Part shown: positions 39,296 through 48,362 of the stretch, piece after piece
Numbering within the stretch: position 1 is the first letter of the stretch
How the letters are laid out: every line of letters begins with the position of its first letter
The notes under the pieces: model-generated
The model's input: only the letters and a program-made list of their open reading frames with translations
Databases searched by the model: none
What the model was told of the DNA's origin: nothing
Made by a program: the position numbers and the translations under genes
Source of the DNA: Novosphingobium sp. Rr 2-17
GTDB taxonomy: Bacteria; Pseudomonadota; Alphaproteobacteria; Sphingomonadales; Sphingomonadaceae
Length of the DNA stretch: 64,000 bases
Reading direction: 5' to 3'
Assembly: GCF_000272475.1 (NCBI RefSeq)
Contig: NZ_AKFJ01000085.1
Coordinates: 186,001 to 250,000 of the forward strand

Positions 39296-40498
39296 ATGGC
39301 GCGAACTCGATCATCACTCTCAGCGGTCGAGTCCAGCCGGGTGCGCGACACCGCCGACAAAAAGCGGCGGACCGTACGGGCAGATCCTCCGGCGATCGTA
39401 CCCGACCGCTATCGTGCCTTTGTCTTTCCCAATCATATCCGCGAGCAGCGCCGTCTGCGCGGTCTCCAGAAGCTGATGGCGTTAGGCGAGCGTCTGCCCG
39501 ACATTTCCTATATCCGCTTGTCCAAGATTGAGCGTGGCGAAGTCGTCGCGCGCGCTGATGAACTGCGGCAGATCGCGCGCGCGCTCGAAGTGGCGCCGAC
39601 CGATCTACTGATTGATCTGGCAGACCCGGCTTTCGATATTGCCGCCTGGGCGCTGCCGTTTCAGGATGGGCGCGCCATTTCGCAGGAGGAAGAGCAGTTC
39701 ACCATTCAACTCGCCGCTGCCCTGCGTGTGTTGCGCAATTCCGACGCGACGCTGACAATTGCCAGGCTCGACAAGGACTTTGGGCTACCGCCGGTCATTC
39801 TGTCCCGCCTCGAAAATGCGCACAAGACGCTTGATCGCTGGAATGCCGCGACAGTCGCGGCGGTTTGCCGCGTGTTCGGCGTCGACGACGAGCATGCGTT
39901 GCGCGCCAATGTCGCGGACCAGTATCGCCGGGGCAAACTCGATGCTGCGATCGCCCGGATCGTCGATCCTGCCGATCGCGAGCAGCGTGCGCGCGAGCGC
40001 AATGCGGCGTTGTCCGCTGAGCTCGCAAGCGTAGCGAAGCCGGCAGGACACAAGGCGGCCAGCAAGACGGCAGGCAAGGCGGTCGCTAGGCGTGTGCCAC
40101 GAGCCGTGTCGGCAGCCGCAAACCTGCCCGAGCCTGCGCGCATGCTGACCGTGTTCGGGACGCCGCTGGCGGGGGGCTTGATCGCTTTTACCCGTACCGA
40201 TGCCGTTGTTGAGGCGCCGCGCGATGCCGGTCCCAAGGCGTTTGCCCTGCGCGTGTGCCGTGCAACGCTGGGTCCAGGGCTGCCTGCAAGTTCGATCGTA
40301 GTGGCCGATCCCGATCGCCCGGTAACGGCGGGCGGTCTCGCTGCGGTCCGTAGCGACGATGGCTACCGCCTCGTTACGGTAACCTTTGATCGATGGGGCG
40401 TTACGAAAGGGTACAGCACCACCCCCGATCTGGAACTGGATCTCGATATATGCGCACCGACCGACGTCGTCGCGGTCGTCGCGGCGTTTTTTGTCTAG
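39296..40498 (+). CDS. Double-HTH XRE-type regulator with peptidase-dead S24-like tail
   Basis: The 400-residue protein has two XRE-like helix-turn-helix regions. The first, at about residues 40-110, has HIREQRRLRGLQKLMALGER and YIRLSKIERGEVVARADEL. The second, at about 150-210, has LTIARLDKDFGLPPVILSRL and ENAHKTLDRWN. An Ala/Lys-rich linker and a C-terminal domain follow (AFALRVCRATLGPGLPASSI, then VVADPDRPVTAGGLAAVRSD). The tail resembles the LexA/CI S24 fold but lacks the usual Ser-Lys dyad, so it should not self-cleave. AAGG precedes the ATG at 39296. It follows the sigma factor and has a flagellar-type promoter, so it may regulate the locus; its targets are unknown. Confidence 0.65.
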   Translation: MARTRSSLSAVESSRVRDTADKKRRTVRADPPAIVPDRYRAFVFPNHIREQRRLRGLQKLMALGERLPDISYIRLSKIERGEVVARADELRQIARALEVAPTDLLIDLADPAFDIAAWALPFQDGRAISQEEEQFTIQLAAALRVLRNSDATLTIARLDKDFGLPPVILSRLENAHKTLDRWNAATVAAVCRVFGVDDEHALRANVADQYRRGKLDAAIARIVDPADREQRARERNAALSAELASVAKPAGHKAASKTAGKAVARRVPRAVSAAANLPEPARMLTVFGTPLAGGLIAFTRTDAVVEAPRDAGPKAFALRVCRATLGPGLPASSIVVADPDRPVTAGGLAAVRSDDGYRLVTVTFDRWGVTKGYSTTPDLELDLDICAPTDVVAVVAAFFV

Positions 40499-40624
40499 GG
40501 CGATCCGCTGGCCCTTGTGGGTGATGGGTTTGCTAAGCTGGCGCTGATCGGTGGGATAATTCTGTTCTTCGCCTTGCTGGCACTGGCCTATCGGAGAACG
40601 GGCCGGCTGGTCGAAGCGGAGTGA
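40499..40624 (+). pseudogene. C-terminal scrap of a membrane protein
   Basis: In frame with, and directly after, the stop of the regulator gene are 41 codons encoding GDPLALVGDGFAKLALIGGI followed by ILFFALLALAYRRTGRLVEA. That is one hydrophobic helix and a basic tail ending in TGA. It reads like the last transmembrane segment of a transporter, possibly MFS type, and has no start codon or ribosome site. It probably marks a deletion junction where the flagellar locus meets the accessory region. The rest of the gap up to 40780 shows nothing recognisable. Confidence 0.45.
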
Positions 40625-40780
40625 CTCATGGGTCTGCGCCAACCATCGTCGCGATCGGAAGCGGGCCATTACAGCTCGTTACAAGGCTTGGATTGCGTGA
40701 CAGATGCATCGAGCCTAAGTGAGCATCCACCGCGGGCGGGCAGGCCGGCGCATCACGGTATTGGCTAAGACGGATAACGG

Positions 40781-41965
40781 ATGGATCGCGCACCGGCCCA
40801 GCGACATTACGGAATGGACTGGCTTCGGATCGGCGCCTTCGTTTTGCTGATCGTCTATCACGTCGGCTTTTCGTTCACGCCGTGGGGGTATCAGACGCCG
40901 ACGCGCGGGGTGGTGCAGTGGGCCGAAATACCGCTGCTGGGGCTCAGTGCGTGGCGTTTGGCGTTGTTGTTCGCCATTTCCGGTTATGCAAGCGCTGCGC
41001 TGTTCTCTCGCGAGCGCAATCCGGGGGCTTTCTTGAAAAGCCGGGTGCTGCGCCTGGGTCTGCCTTTGTTGTTCGGCCTGACCGTGATCGTACCGCCGCA
41101 GCCTTACCTGGGCCTCGTCAACACGCATTATTCGCATGGTTACGGCTATTTCCTCCTGCACGACGCCTTTAGCTTTCGCCGGGTAATGAACGAGAACCTG
41201 CCGGCAGTGATGCACTTGTGGTTCGTGATCTATCTGCTCGCCTACACGCTGGTGCTTTGCGCGGCGCTGATGGTGCTGCCGGCGCGGTGGCGCGCTTTAG
41301 TGGCGGCAGGCTTCGAAAAGCTGCTGGCCGGTCCTGCGCTGATCCCGCTGGGCTGCCTGCTGACTTACGCGATCCGCACCCCCGGCAACAGTTGGACCGA
41401 TACCCACAACTTCCTCGACGATGTCGCCGCGCATGCTCACTACTGCGCGATGTTCCTGTTCGGCTTTGCATTGCGCGGCTCGCAAGCCTTGCATCAGGCG
41501 ATCGCGCGGCAGTGGAAATGGGCGCTCGTGGTTGGCCTGGTGGGCTATGCCATCGTTGGAACGGAGGCATGGCTGTATCCCGGCAACGTGCGAACCCCGG
41601 CCGCCTGGATGGAGCCGCTGGACTTTGCCAAGGCCTTGCAATGCTGGGGGACCGTGATCGCCTTGTTTGGGGTCGCGGACTTGTATTGGAACCGTGACCA
41701 CCGCTGGCGCGGGACGCTTGCGGAAGCGGTGTTTCCGGTTTTCCTTGCGCATCAAACGGTGATGGTGCTGGTCAGCTACTGGCTGCGCAACAAGGGGTTG
41801 ACCGCCGGCCCGGAATTCCTGGCGCTGTACTTCAGCGTGGCGGTAGGATCCTGGCTGTTCTACTTAGTTGGCCGTGAGATCGGGCCATTGCGGCCGCTGA
41901 TCGGCCTCAAGCGCTCGAAGACCCCGCTTCGTTCAAAAGCGGCACTCGCGTCTTCGACGCTTTAG
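40781..41965 (+). CDS. Acyltransferase-3 family membrane protein
   Basis: The 394-residue protein has about ten membrane segments. It carries the family's N-terminal pattern (YGMDWLRIGAFVLLIVYHVG, including the catalytic His of the second segment). Motifs such as LLFAISGYASAALFSRERN with SRVLRLGLPLLFGLTVIVPP, LPAVMHLWFVIYLLAYTLVL and FLAHQTVMVLVSYWLR follow. Members transfer acyl groups to exported sugars, glycans or lipids. The substrate cannot be told; no glycan genes are adjacent. It stands alone between the flagellar locus and the lacI-type gene, convergent with the latter. Confidence 0.8.
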   Translation: MDRAPAQRHYGMDWLRIGAFVLLIVYHVGFSFTPWGYQTPTRGVVQWAEIPLLGLSAWRLALLFAISGYASAALFSRERNPGAFLKSRVLRLGLPLLFGLTVIVPPQPYLGLVNTHYSHGYGYFLLHDAFSFRRVMNENLPAVMHLWFVIYLLAYTLVLCAALMVLPARWRALVAAGFEKLLAGPALIPLGCLLTYAIRTPGNSWTDTHNFLDDVAAHAHYCAMFLFGFALRGSQALHQAIARQWKWALVVGLVGYAIVGTEAWLYPGNVRTPAAWMEPLDFAKALQCWGTVIALFGVADLYWNRDHRWRGTLAEAVFPVFLAHQTVMVLVSYWLRNKGLTAGPEFLALYFSVAVGSWLFYLVGREIGPLRPLIGLKRSKTPLRSKAALASSTL

Positions 41966-41978
41966 GCCAAGCACCGGA

Positions 41979-42992
41979 TCAACGGCCTACTGGGCGCGTA
42001 CTACCCCGTACGACCAGGGTGCCCTCGGCGATTACGGTCTGGTGGTCATCAGGATCGCTGCGCAGTGCCAGGATCAGCCGAAGGGTTTCAGCGACCATTC
42101 GGGAGGCCGGCTGCGAGAAGCTAGTGAGGGAAAAGGCCGGCCAAGCCGCCATCGGCACGTCATCGTAACCGGCGATAGAAATCTCGCGCCCCACATCGAG
42201 GCCGAACTCGTGGCGCGCCACGCTGATCGCGGCCAGCGCCATGGTGTCGTTGGCGCAGAACACGGCGTCGGGGCGTTCGGTTCGCAATAGCAAGCGGCGC
42301 ATGGCGGCCATGCTGGCATCGACCGCGTAGTGGCCGCATTCGCGGATTGGGGCAGGGGCGCCGTGTTCCGCAAGATAACCGGCGAAGCCTGCTTCACGCG
42401 CAGCGTTGGTGGACGTTTCTGGCGTGCCGGCCATGAATGCGATCCGGTGGTGTCCTCCGGCCAGCAGATGAGCGGCGATCGCACGTGCGCCGGTGCCGTT
42501 GTCCCCTACCACGCTGGAGGCATCGTGGGCTGTGGTGGTACGGTTGTAATGGATCACGGGAACTTGCGCCCGGCGGCACTGCTCGGTCAGCGCCGAGGAA
42601 GGGCTGACGGAAAGCATCACCAGCGCATCGAGTCGATAATGCAGGATCTCGTGGATCGTCGGTTCCGGGCGTGATCCGCCACGTGCGGGAAACAGCATGA
42701 GCCGCAGCCCAGCCCCGTCCAAGGCGTCGGACAACAACTGAAGCGTTTGAACGAAGAACGGGTTCGCCAGGTCGCCCACGCCCACGCCGACGATGTTGGA
42801 GCGACCCCGCATGAGCGACCGTGCCAATGGGTTGGGGCGGTAGCCAAGCTTCTCGGCTGCAGCGATGATGCGCTCGCGCTTGTCCGCTGCGATGCTGGCG
42901 CCTGGGGTGAAAGCACGCGACACTGCGGACTGCGAAACACCTGCTTCGCGTGCGACATCTAGCGAAGTGACGGCCTCTCGGTGACTTTCCAT
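41979..42992 (-). CDS. LacI-family transcriptional regulator
   Basis: The 337-residue protein has the LacI HTH (SLDVAREAGVSQSAVSRAF) and hinge helix (NPLARSLMRGRSNIVGVGVG). A periplasmic-binding-like sensor domain follows (ANPFFVQTLQLLSDALDGAG, with PDAVFCANDTMALAAISVAR and GREISIAGYDDVPMA). It is transcribed divergently from the HpsN-like dehydrogenase gene. Two near-identical palindromic sites in the shared gap are good operator candidates. The effector is unknown. Confidence 0.9.
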   Translation of the reverse strand: MESHREAVTSLDVAREAGVSQSAVSRAFTPGASIAADKRERIIAAAEKLGYRPNPLARSLMRGRSNIVGVGVGDLANPFFVQTLQLLSDALDGAGLRLMLFPARGGSRPEPTIHEILHYRLDALVMLSVSPSSALTEQCRRAQVPVIHYNRTTTAHDASSVVGDNGTGARAIAAHLLAGGHHRIAFMAGTPETSTNAAREAGFAGYLAEHGAPAPIRECGHYAVDASMAAMRRLLLRTERPDAVFCANDTMALAAISVARHEFGLDVGREISIAGYDDVPMAAWPAFSLTSFSQPASRMVAETLRLILALRSDPDDHQTVIAEGTLVVRGSTRPVGR

Positions 42993-43058
42993 GCGCCTTT
43001 CTAGCGGTTGCTGCGCGCAAGGCCAAGGAAAGTCCTGGGGTTATCACGCGTGGTTGCG

Positions 43059-43072
43059 TGCATAGGTATTCA
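43059..43072. promoter_or_regulatory. Candidate LacI-type operator 1
   Basis: TGCATAGGTATTCA is an almost perfect dyad with one mismatched pair. It occurs again with one base changed 77 bp to the right. It lies 66 bp from the lacI-type start codon. The role is inferred. Confidence 0.55.
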
Positions 43073-43135
43073 TAAGAGCTTTGCATAAAAACCTTGACCG
43101 AGTGTCAGCACAATCAACCATTGATGCACGTCTGG

Positions 43136-43149
43136 TGCATATGTATTCA
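43136..43149. promoter_or_regulatory. Candidate LacI-type operator 2
   Basis: TGCATATGTATTCA differs from the first site at one central base and lies 44 bp before the HpsN-like ATG. The pair could allow looping. The role is inferred. Confidence 0.55.
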
Positions 43150-43193
43150 ACGGTCGAGGGCGAGTCCCCGGATACAAGGCAGGAGCAGGACTG

Positions 43194-44525
43194 ATGGCAA
43201 TCTATCTCAAGCGCGGCGCGACCGCCGAAGCGAAGGCCGACGCAGATCGCAAGGTACGCGACATCGTCGAGGCCGCGCTGGCCGATATCGAAGCACGCGG
43301 CGATGTTGCTCTGCGTGAGATGAGCAACAAGTTCGATGGCTGGGATCGTGCGGACTACCGCCTGAGCCAGGCCGAGATCGATGCCTGCGTCAATAGCCTC
43401 ACTCCGCAAGAGCGAAAGGACATCGAGTTCGCGCAGACGCAAGTGCGCAACTTCGCGCAGATTCAGCGTGACAGCATGAAGGATGTCGAAGTCGAGACGT
43501 TGCCGGGCGTGGTGCTGGGCCACAAGAACCTGCCGCTCAATTCCGCCGGCTGCTACGTTCCCGGAGGCAAGTATCCGCTGCTCGCCAGCGCGCATATGAG
43601 CGTCATCACTGCGAAGGTTGCAGGCGTGAAGCGCGTCATCACTTGCGCTCCGCCGTTCCAGGGCCAGCCCGCCCGCGCGATCGTGGCGGCACAGGCGATG
43701 GCCGGCGCAGACGCGATCTACGCGCTGGGCGGTATCCAGGCCGTCGGCGCGATGGCGATCGGCACCGAAACGATTGAGCCGGTCGACATTCTCGTAGGCC
43801 CCGGCAACGCCTATGTCGCCGAAGCCAAGCGCCAGTTGTTCGGGCGCGTCGGCATCGACTTGTTCGCTGGTCCGACCGAAACGCTCATCATCGCCGACGA
43901 AATCGGCTGCGATCCCGAGATGGCGGCGACCGATATTCTGGGCCAGGTCGAACACGGGCCGGACAGCCCGGGCGTCCTGCTTACCAACTCGGAAAAGTTC
44001 GCACGCGAGACGATGGCCGAAATCGATCGCCTGCTCGAAATTCTGCCTACCGCAGAACATGCTCGCAAGGCGTGGAACACTTTCGGTGAAGTGATCGTGG
44101 CCGATAGCTACGAAGAAATGGTCGCCATCGCGGACGAGATCGCTTCCGAGCACGTTCAGGTGATGACTGCCGACCCGGACTACTTCCTGAACAACATGAG
44201 CAATTACGGCGCTCTGTTCCTAGGCAATCGCACCAACGTGAGCTTCGGCGACAAGGTGATCGGCACCAACCACACGCTGCCGACCAAGAAGGCGGCTCGC
44301 TATACCGGCGGTCTTTGGGTGGGCAAGTTCATCAAGACCTGCACTTACCAGCGTGTCACCACTGACGAGGCTTCAGCCCTGATCGGCGAATACTGCAGCC
44401 GCTTGTGCGCCTTGGAAGGGTTCGCCGGACATGGCGAGCAGGCGAACATCCGCGTGCGCCGCTTTGGCGGTCGCAACGTGCCTTACGCCGGCCAGGCAGA
44501 ACCGACGCCCGAAACGGTTGCCTGA
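43194..44525 (+). CDS. Histidinol-dehydrogenase-family enzyme, HpsN-like
   Basis: The 443-residue protein is a full-length member of the zinc- and NAD-dependent HisD family. It has [20 protein letters not shown], the NAD-site region [20 protein letters not shown] with [11 protein letters not shown], and zinc ligands in [12 protein letters not shown] and [10 protein letters not shown]. Its N-terminus ([20 protein letters not shown]) and features such as [20 protein letters not shown] match the HpsN branch, which oxidises 2,3-dihydroxypropane-1-sulfonate to sulfolactate. Desulfonating enzymes are not nearby, so the substrate may be another polyol or hydroxy acid. It is controlled, presumably, by the divergent LacI-type gene. 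Confidence 0.8.
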   Translation: MAIYLKRGATAEAKADADRKVRDIVEAALADIEARGDVALREMSNKFDGWDRADYRLSQAEIDACVNSLTPQERKDIEFAQTQVRNFAQIQRDSMKDVEVETLPGVVLGHKNLPLNSAGCYVPGGKYPLLASAHMSVITAKVAGVKRVITCAPPFQGQPARAIVAAQAMAGADAIYALGGIQAVGAMAIGTETIEPVDILVGPGNAYVAEAKRQLFGRVGIDLFAGPTETLIIADEIGCDPEMAATDILGQVEHGPDSPGVLLTNSEKFARETMAEIDRLLEILPTAEHARKAWNTFGEVIVADSYEEMVAIADEIASEHVQVMTADPDYFLNNMSNYGALFLGNRTNVSFGDKVIGTNHTLPTKKAARYTGGLWVGKFIKTCTYQRVTTDEASALIGEYCSRLCALEGFAGHGEQANIRVRRFGGRNVPYAGQAEPTPETVA

Positions 44526-44547
44526 CGCTTTAATTTGAGGCTTGTCG

Positions 44548-44577
44548 CAGGATGCGGGGGGAGGAGCCCGCATCCTG
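44548..44577. terminator. Bidirectional terminator between convergent genes
   Basis: A perfect 11-bp stem CAGGATGCGGG / CCCGCATCCTG with an eight-base loop lies 22 bases after the HpsN-like stop and 16 bases beyond the sdaA stop. Neither side has a long T-run, but its position between converging genes fits a terminator. Confidence 0.65.
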
Positions 44578-44593
44578 TGGCGAGAATGGTCTC

Positions 44594-45973
44594 TCAGCAG
44601 GCTACCACGTTGATCGCCAGGCCGCCCTGGCTGGTTTCCTTGTACTTGCTCGACATATCCAGCCCGGTCTGGCGCATCGTTTCGATCACTTGATCGAGCG
44701 AGACACGCGGCATTTCGCCTTCGTGTAGCGCCAGCTTGGCCGCGTTCACGGCCTTGACAGCCGCAATGGCGTTGCGCTCGATGCAGGGGATCTGGACGAG
44801 TCCGCCTACCGGATCGCAAGTGAGCCCCAAGTTGTGCTCCATGCCGATCTCAGCCGCCGCGCACACTTGCTCGGGGGTTCCACCCCAGATTGCCGCCAGC
44901 CCCGCCGCCGCCATCGAGCAGGCGACTCCGACTTCGCCTTGGCAGCCCATCTCGGCTCCTGAGATCGAGGCGCGCTGTTTATACAGCAAGCCTATGCCGG
45001 CGGCGGTCAGCAAGTAACGGCGCGCCTTGGCGCGGATGGCTCGGGAGCCATCCGAGCAGTACTGGCGCAACAGCGACGGGATGATGCCCGCTGCGCCGTT
45101 CGTAGGCGCGGTGACGACGCGTCCGCCACTGGCGTTTTCCTCGTTCACGGCCATGGCGTACAGGTTGAGCCAGTCCATCAGCGTTTCGGCCTGGTTGTCC
45201 TGCGGGCGTGCGATCAAGCGTTGATGGATGGAACGCGCGCGGCGGCGGACTTTCAGGTCTCCGGGCAGTAGCCCATCCCGCGACAGGCCCTGATCGATGC
45301 AGGCGTTCATGGCATCGGCAATGGCATCCAGCCCGGCCAGCGTTTCCGCTTCGGGCCGCCGAGCCGTTTCGTTGGCGAGCATGACTTTGGCAATGTCCAG
45401 GCGGTTCGTGGCGCAGATGTCCAATAGCTGTGCGCCTGATCCGAAGGGCAGGGGCGGGCGGGTGCCGCGCGTTACTTGGTCGTCTGGCGCGGGGTGCTCC
45501 AGTTGGTGCCTGCTGGAGAAGAACCCACCACCGGTCGAGAAATACTGCTGCGTCGCGATTTCCTCGCCGCTGCCGCCAAACGCGGTCAGGATCATGCCAT
45601 TGGGGTGGAGGTCCGCAATGCCGTCGAAATCGAGTATGAGATCGGTCGTGGGATCGAAGGCGATAGCGTGCCGGCCCAGCAGGGCGATCTGCCCGGTCGC
45701 GCGCACTTGCGCGGCTGCGGCATGGGCGGCCTCAGGATCGACGGTTTCGGGCCGCAGGCCGATCAGCCCCATCAGGCAAGCGTCAGGCGTGCCGTGCCCC
45801 AAGCCAGTGAATGCCAACGATCCTTGCAGGCGGACGACTACGCGCGCGATTGTCTCAAGGTTGCCGGCTTGGTCCATACCATGCAGAAACCTGGCCGCGA
45901 TCCGCATCGGGCCGACGGTGTGCGAACTGGACGGGCCCAGCCCGATGCGAAACAAGTCAAGGGCTGAGATCAT
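44594..45973 (-). CDS. sdaA: L-serine ammonia-lyase, iron-sulfur type
   Basis: It converts L-serine to pyruvate and ammonia using a [4Fe-4S] cluster. The 459-residue single-chain enzyme starts [20 protein letters not shown] with GPMRIA. It has the cluster-domain cysteines in [20 protein letters not shown] and [20 protein letters not shown]. It ends [19 protein letters not shown], where the terminal Cys can ligate the cluster in the resting enzyme. It converges on the HpsN-like gene. With the nearby serine acetyltransferase and symporter, it suggests serine or related amino-acid use. Confidence 0.93.
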   Translation of the reverse strand: MISALDLFRIGLGPSSSHTVGPMRIAARFLHGMDQAGNLETIARVVVRLQGSLAFTGLGHGTPDACLMGLIGLRPETVDPEAAHAAAAQVRATGQIALLGRHAIAFDPTTDLILDFDGIADLHPNGMILTAFGGSGEEIATQQYFSTGGGFFSSRHQLEHPAPDDQVTRGTRPPLPFGSGAQLLDICATNRLDIAKVMLANETARRPEAETLAGLDAIADAMNACIDQGLSRDGLLPGDLKVRRRARSIHQRLIARPQDNQAETLMDWLNLYAMAVNEENASGGRVVTAPTNGAAGIIPSLLRQYCSDGSRAIRAKARRYLLTAAGIGLLYKQRASISGAEMGCQGEVGVACSMAAAGLAAIWGGTPEQVCAAAEIGMEHNLGLTCDPVGGLVQIPCIERNAIAAVKAVNAAKLALHEGEMPRVSLDQVIETMRQTGLDMSSKYKETSQGGLAINVVAC

Positions 45974-46034
45974 GCCCGCTCAGCTCTGGTCTTGATCCGC
46001 CCATTGATCGCAGCGCGCATTTTTTCGGGCACGA

Positions 46035-48362
46035 CTACAACAGCTTGTCCAGAGTGATCGGCAAATCGCGAATGCGCTTGCCGGTCGCGTTGTAGATCGC
46101 GTTGGCAACCGCCGCACCTACTCCGGTAATGCCGATCTCCCCAATGCCGCGCGCGCCCATCGGAGTGTGTGGGTCAGGAATGTCGGTCCACATCACCTCG
46201 ATGTCGGGGACGTCCAGGTGGACCGGGATGTGGTATTCCGAGAGGCTGGGGTTCATGACCCGGCCCTTGCGCTCGTCGAACTGGGTTTCTTCCATCAGCG
46301 CCAGGCCTAGCCCCATGATGATGCCGCCCTTGAACTGGCTGCTGGCGGTCTTCGGATTGAGGATGCGCCCGCAATCAAACGAGCCCAGGAAACGACTAAC
46401 GCGCGGTTCGCCGGTAACGGTATTGACCCGCACCTCGCAGAACATCGCGGAGTGGCTGTGCATCGACCAATGCATCGTTTCCAGCGGCGGCGGGCCTTCG
46501 GCCTCGACGCTCACGCTTTCGCGGCCTGCGCGAGTGAGGATCGAGGCATAGCTTTCGTATCGTTCCGGCTCGTCGTGCTGGCACAGGCCGGCGTTAGTGC
46601 AAGCGACCTGGTCCGGCTTCAGCCCGGCCAGTGGGGAATGGTTGCCCGCCAGCTTGAGCAGTTCCTTCACTAGCGCATGATGCGCGGCGCCAACGGCAGC
46701 GCCGATCGCGGCGGTTTGTTGAGACCCGCCGGCCAGCACGACACCCGGCAACGTGGAATCGCCATAGTTGAAGCGCACGGCCTCCATCGACAGGCCAAGC
46801 CGATCGGCGGCGACTTGTGTTTGTGCGGTCGAGGTGCCCATTCCCATTTCGTGCGCGGCGATGTCTATGCTGGCACCGTCTGCGGTCAGGGTAATCCGCG
46901 CTGCGCCGCCCGGCATTCTGTAATAGGGATAGGTGCCGGCAGCGCAGCCCATACCCACCAGCCATTCACCATCCCGCGTGGCGCGAGGGGTGCGGTTACG
47001 CTTCGCCCAGCCGAACCGTTCGGCCCCGGTGTGCCATGCTTCGGTCAGGTTGCGAGAAGAGAACGGCAAGCCACTGAGCGGATCCTTCTCCGGCTCGTTG
47101 CGGATGCGCAGTTCAATAGGATCGATGCCTAGTGCTTCGGCCAGTTCGTCCATCGCGCATTCAAGCGCGAAAGTGCCTACCGCTTCCCCCGGCGCGCGCA
47201 TGAACGTGTTGGCGACCATATCCAATTCCACCTTTTGTACGTTCAGCTTGAACGTCTCCGAAGCGTAGGCGCTCTTGGTGGGAAGGATGAACGGCTCAGG
47301 CAGGACGTTGGCGGCGGTTTGCGCCGTCACGCCGGTGTGGATCAGGGCCTTGAGCTTGCCGTCCCGGTCTGCACCGAGCTGCACGCGCTGCTCGGTAAGC
47401 GAGCGACCGCCGACCACGCGATAAACGCCCTCACGCGAAAGGACCAAGCGCACCGGCCGTCCGACGACTTTCGCGGCGGCAGCGGCCAGAACCTGGTGCT
47501 GCCACAAGCATTTGCCGCCGAAACCACCGCCGACGAACGGCGAGGTAACGATGACTTTATCTTCGGGAATGTCGAATATCTTGCCCAACGACCACGCTTC
47601 ATGCGCCACCAACTGTGATGCATCGTGAAGGCGTAGCACCCCGTCGAGCCAAGCGGCGGTCACGCCGTGCAGTTCGATCGCGTTGTGGTTGTGGCGCGGG
47701 GTCGTGTAAATCGCGTCGATCTTCACTGCCGCCGCTTCTAACGCACCGTCGGCATCGCCGCTCTCTTCGTGAAGCGGATGGCCCATGAAGAGGGCTGGCG
47801 TTGGGCCTTGCGCCTTGGCGGCCTCGAACGAGGTCAGCGCGGGTTCGGCCTCGTAGTCGACACGAATGAGGGTGGCTGCGTAGTCAGCCTGCTCTTGCGT
47901 TTCTGCCAGTACGACGGCGACGGGCTGGCCGTTCCAATGGATTGTGGCGTCCTGGAAGATCGGGAGGTTGTCACCGCCAGCGGCCTTGGGGTTAGACATG
48001 AACACCGGCGGGGCGGCTAGGCGCGGCGCATTGTGATGGGTCATCACCCCAACCACACCGGGCGCGGCCTGGGCATGGTCCGTATCCATCGCGATGATCC
48101 GGCCTTTTGCCACCGTGCTGTAAACCAGCGCGGCATACACCATCCCGTCCATCGCGAATTCCGCTGCGAAGGTGGCTTGGCCGGTGACCTTGAGAGGACC
48201 GTCGATGCGTGAGGTGGGTTTGCCGACATGGCCGTTGCGCGATCGGATTAGCGTGTCGGGTTCGCCACCCGGAATCCAGCCATCCGGGGCGAGAGCGACT
48301 GCTTTGGCGACAATGCTTTCGAGCGTGCCCTTGGCGAGACTTTTGGCCTCATCGAGATTCAT
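46035..48362 (-). CDS. Molybdenum-binding subunit of aldehyde/xanthine-type dehydrogenase (PaoC-like)
   Basis: The 775-residue subunit carries the molybdenum cofactor and substrate pocket. It has FVGGGFGGKCLWQHQVLAAA, FMRAPGEAVGTFALECAMDE and SFDCGRILNPKTASSQFKGG. The catalytic Glu loop is MGARGIGEIGITGVGAAVAN near the C-terminus. The N-terminus (SRNGHVGKPTSRIDGPLKVT) has no signal peptide. It is the third gene of a 2Fe2S-FAD-Mo operon whose overlaps show tight coupling. The set resembles E. coli PaoABC aldehyde oxidoreductase. The substrate is unknown; an aromatic or aliphatic aldehyde is a reasonable guess. Confidence 0.87.
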   Translation of the reverse strand: MNLDEAKSLAKGTLESIVAKAVALAPDGWIPGGEPDTLIRSRNGHVGKPTSRIDGPLKVTGQATFAAEFAMDGMVYAALVYSTVAKGRIIAMDTDHAQAAPGVVGVMTHHNAPRLAAPPVFMSNPKAAGGDNLPIFQDATIHWNGQPVAVVLAETQEQADYAATLIRVDYEAEPALTSFEAAKAQGPTPALFMGHPLHEESGDADGALEAAAVKIDAIYTTPRHNHNAIELHGVTAAWLDGVLRLHDASQLVAHEAWSLGKIFDIPEDKVIVTSPFVGGGFGGKCLWQHQVLAAAAAKVVGRPVRLVLSREGVYRVVGGRSLTEQRVQLGADRDGKLKALIHTGVTAQTAANVLPEPFILPTKSAYASETFKLNVQKVELDMVANTFMRAPGEAVGTFALECAMDELAEALGIDPIELRIRNEPEKDPLSGLPFSSRNLTEAWHTGAERFGWAKRNRTPRATRDGEWLVGMGCAAGTYPYYRMPGGAARITLTADGASIDIAAHEMGMGTSTAQTQVAADRLGLSMEAVRFNYGDSTLPGVVLAGGSQQTAAIGAAVGAAHHALVKELLKLAGNHSPLAGLKPDQVACTNAGLCQHDEPERYESYASILTRAGRESVSVEAEGPPPLETMHWSMHSHSAMFCEVRVNTVTGEPRVSRFLGSFDCGRILNPKTASSQFKGGIIMGLGLALMEETQFDERKGRVMNPSLSEYHIPVHLDVPDIEVMWTDIPDPHTPMGARGIGEIGITGVGAAVANAIYNATGKRIRDLPITLDKLL

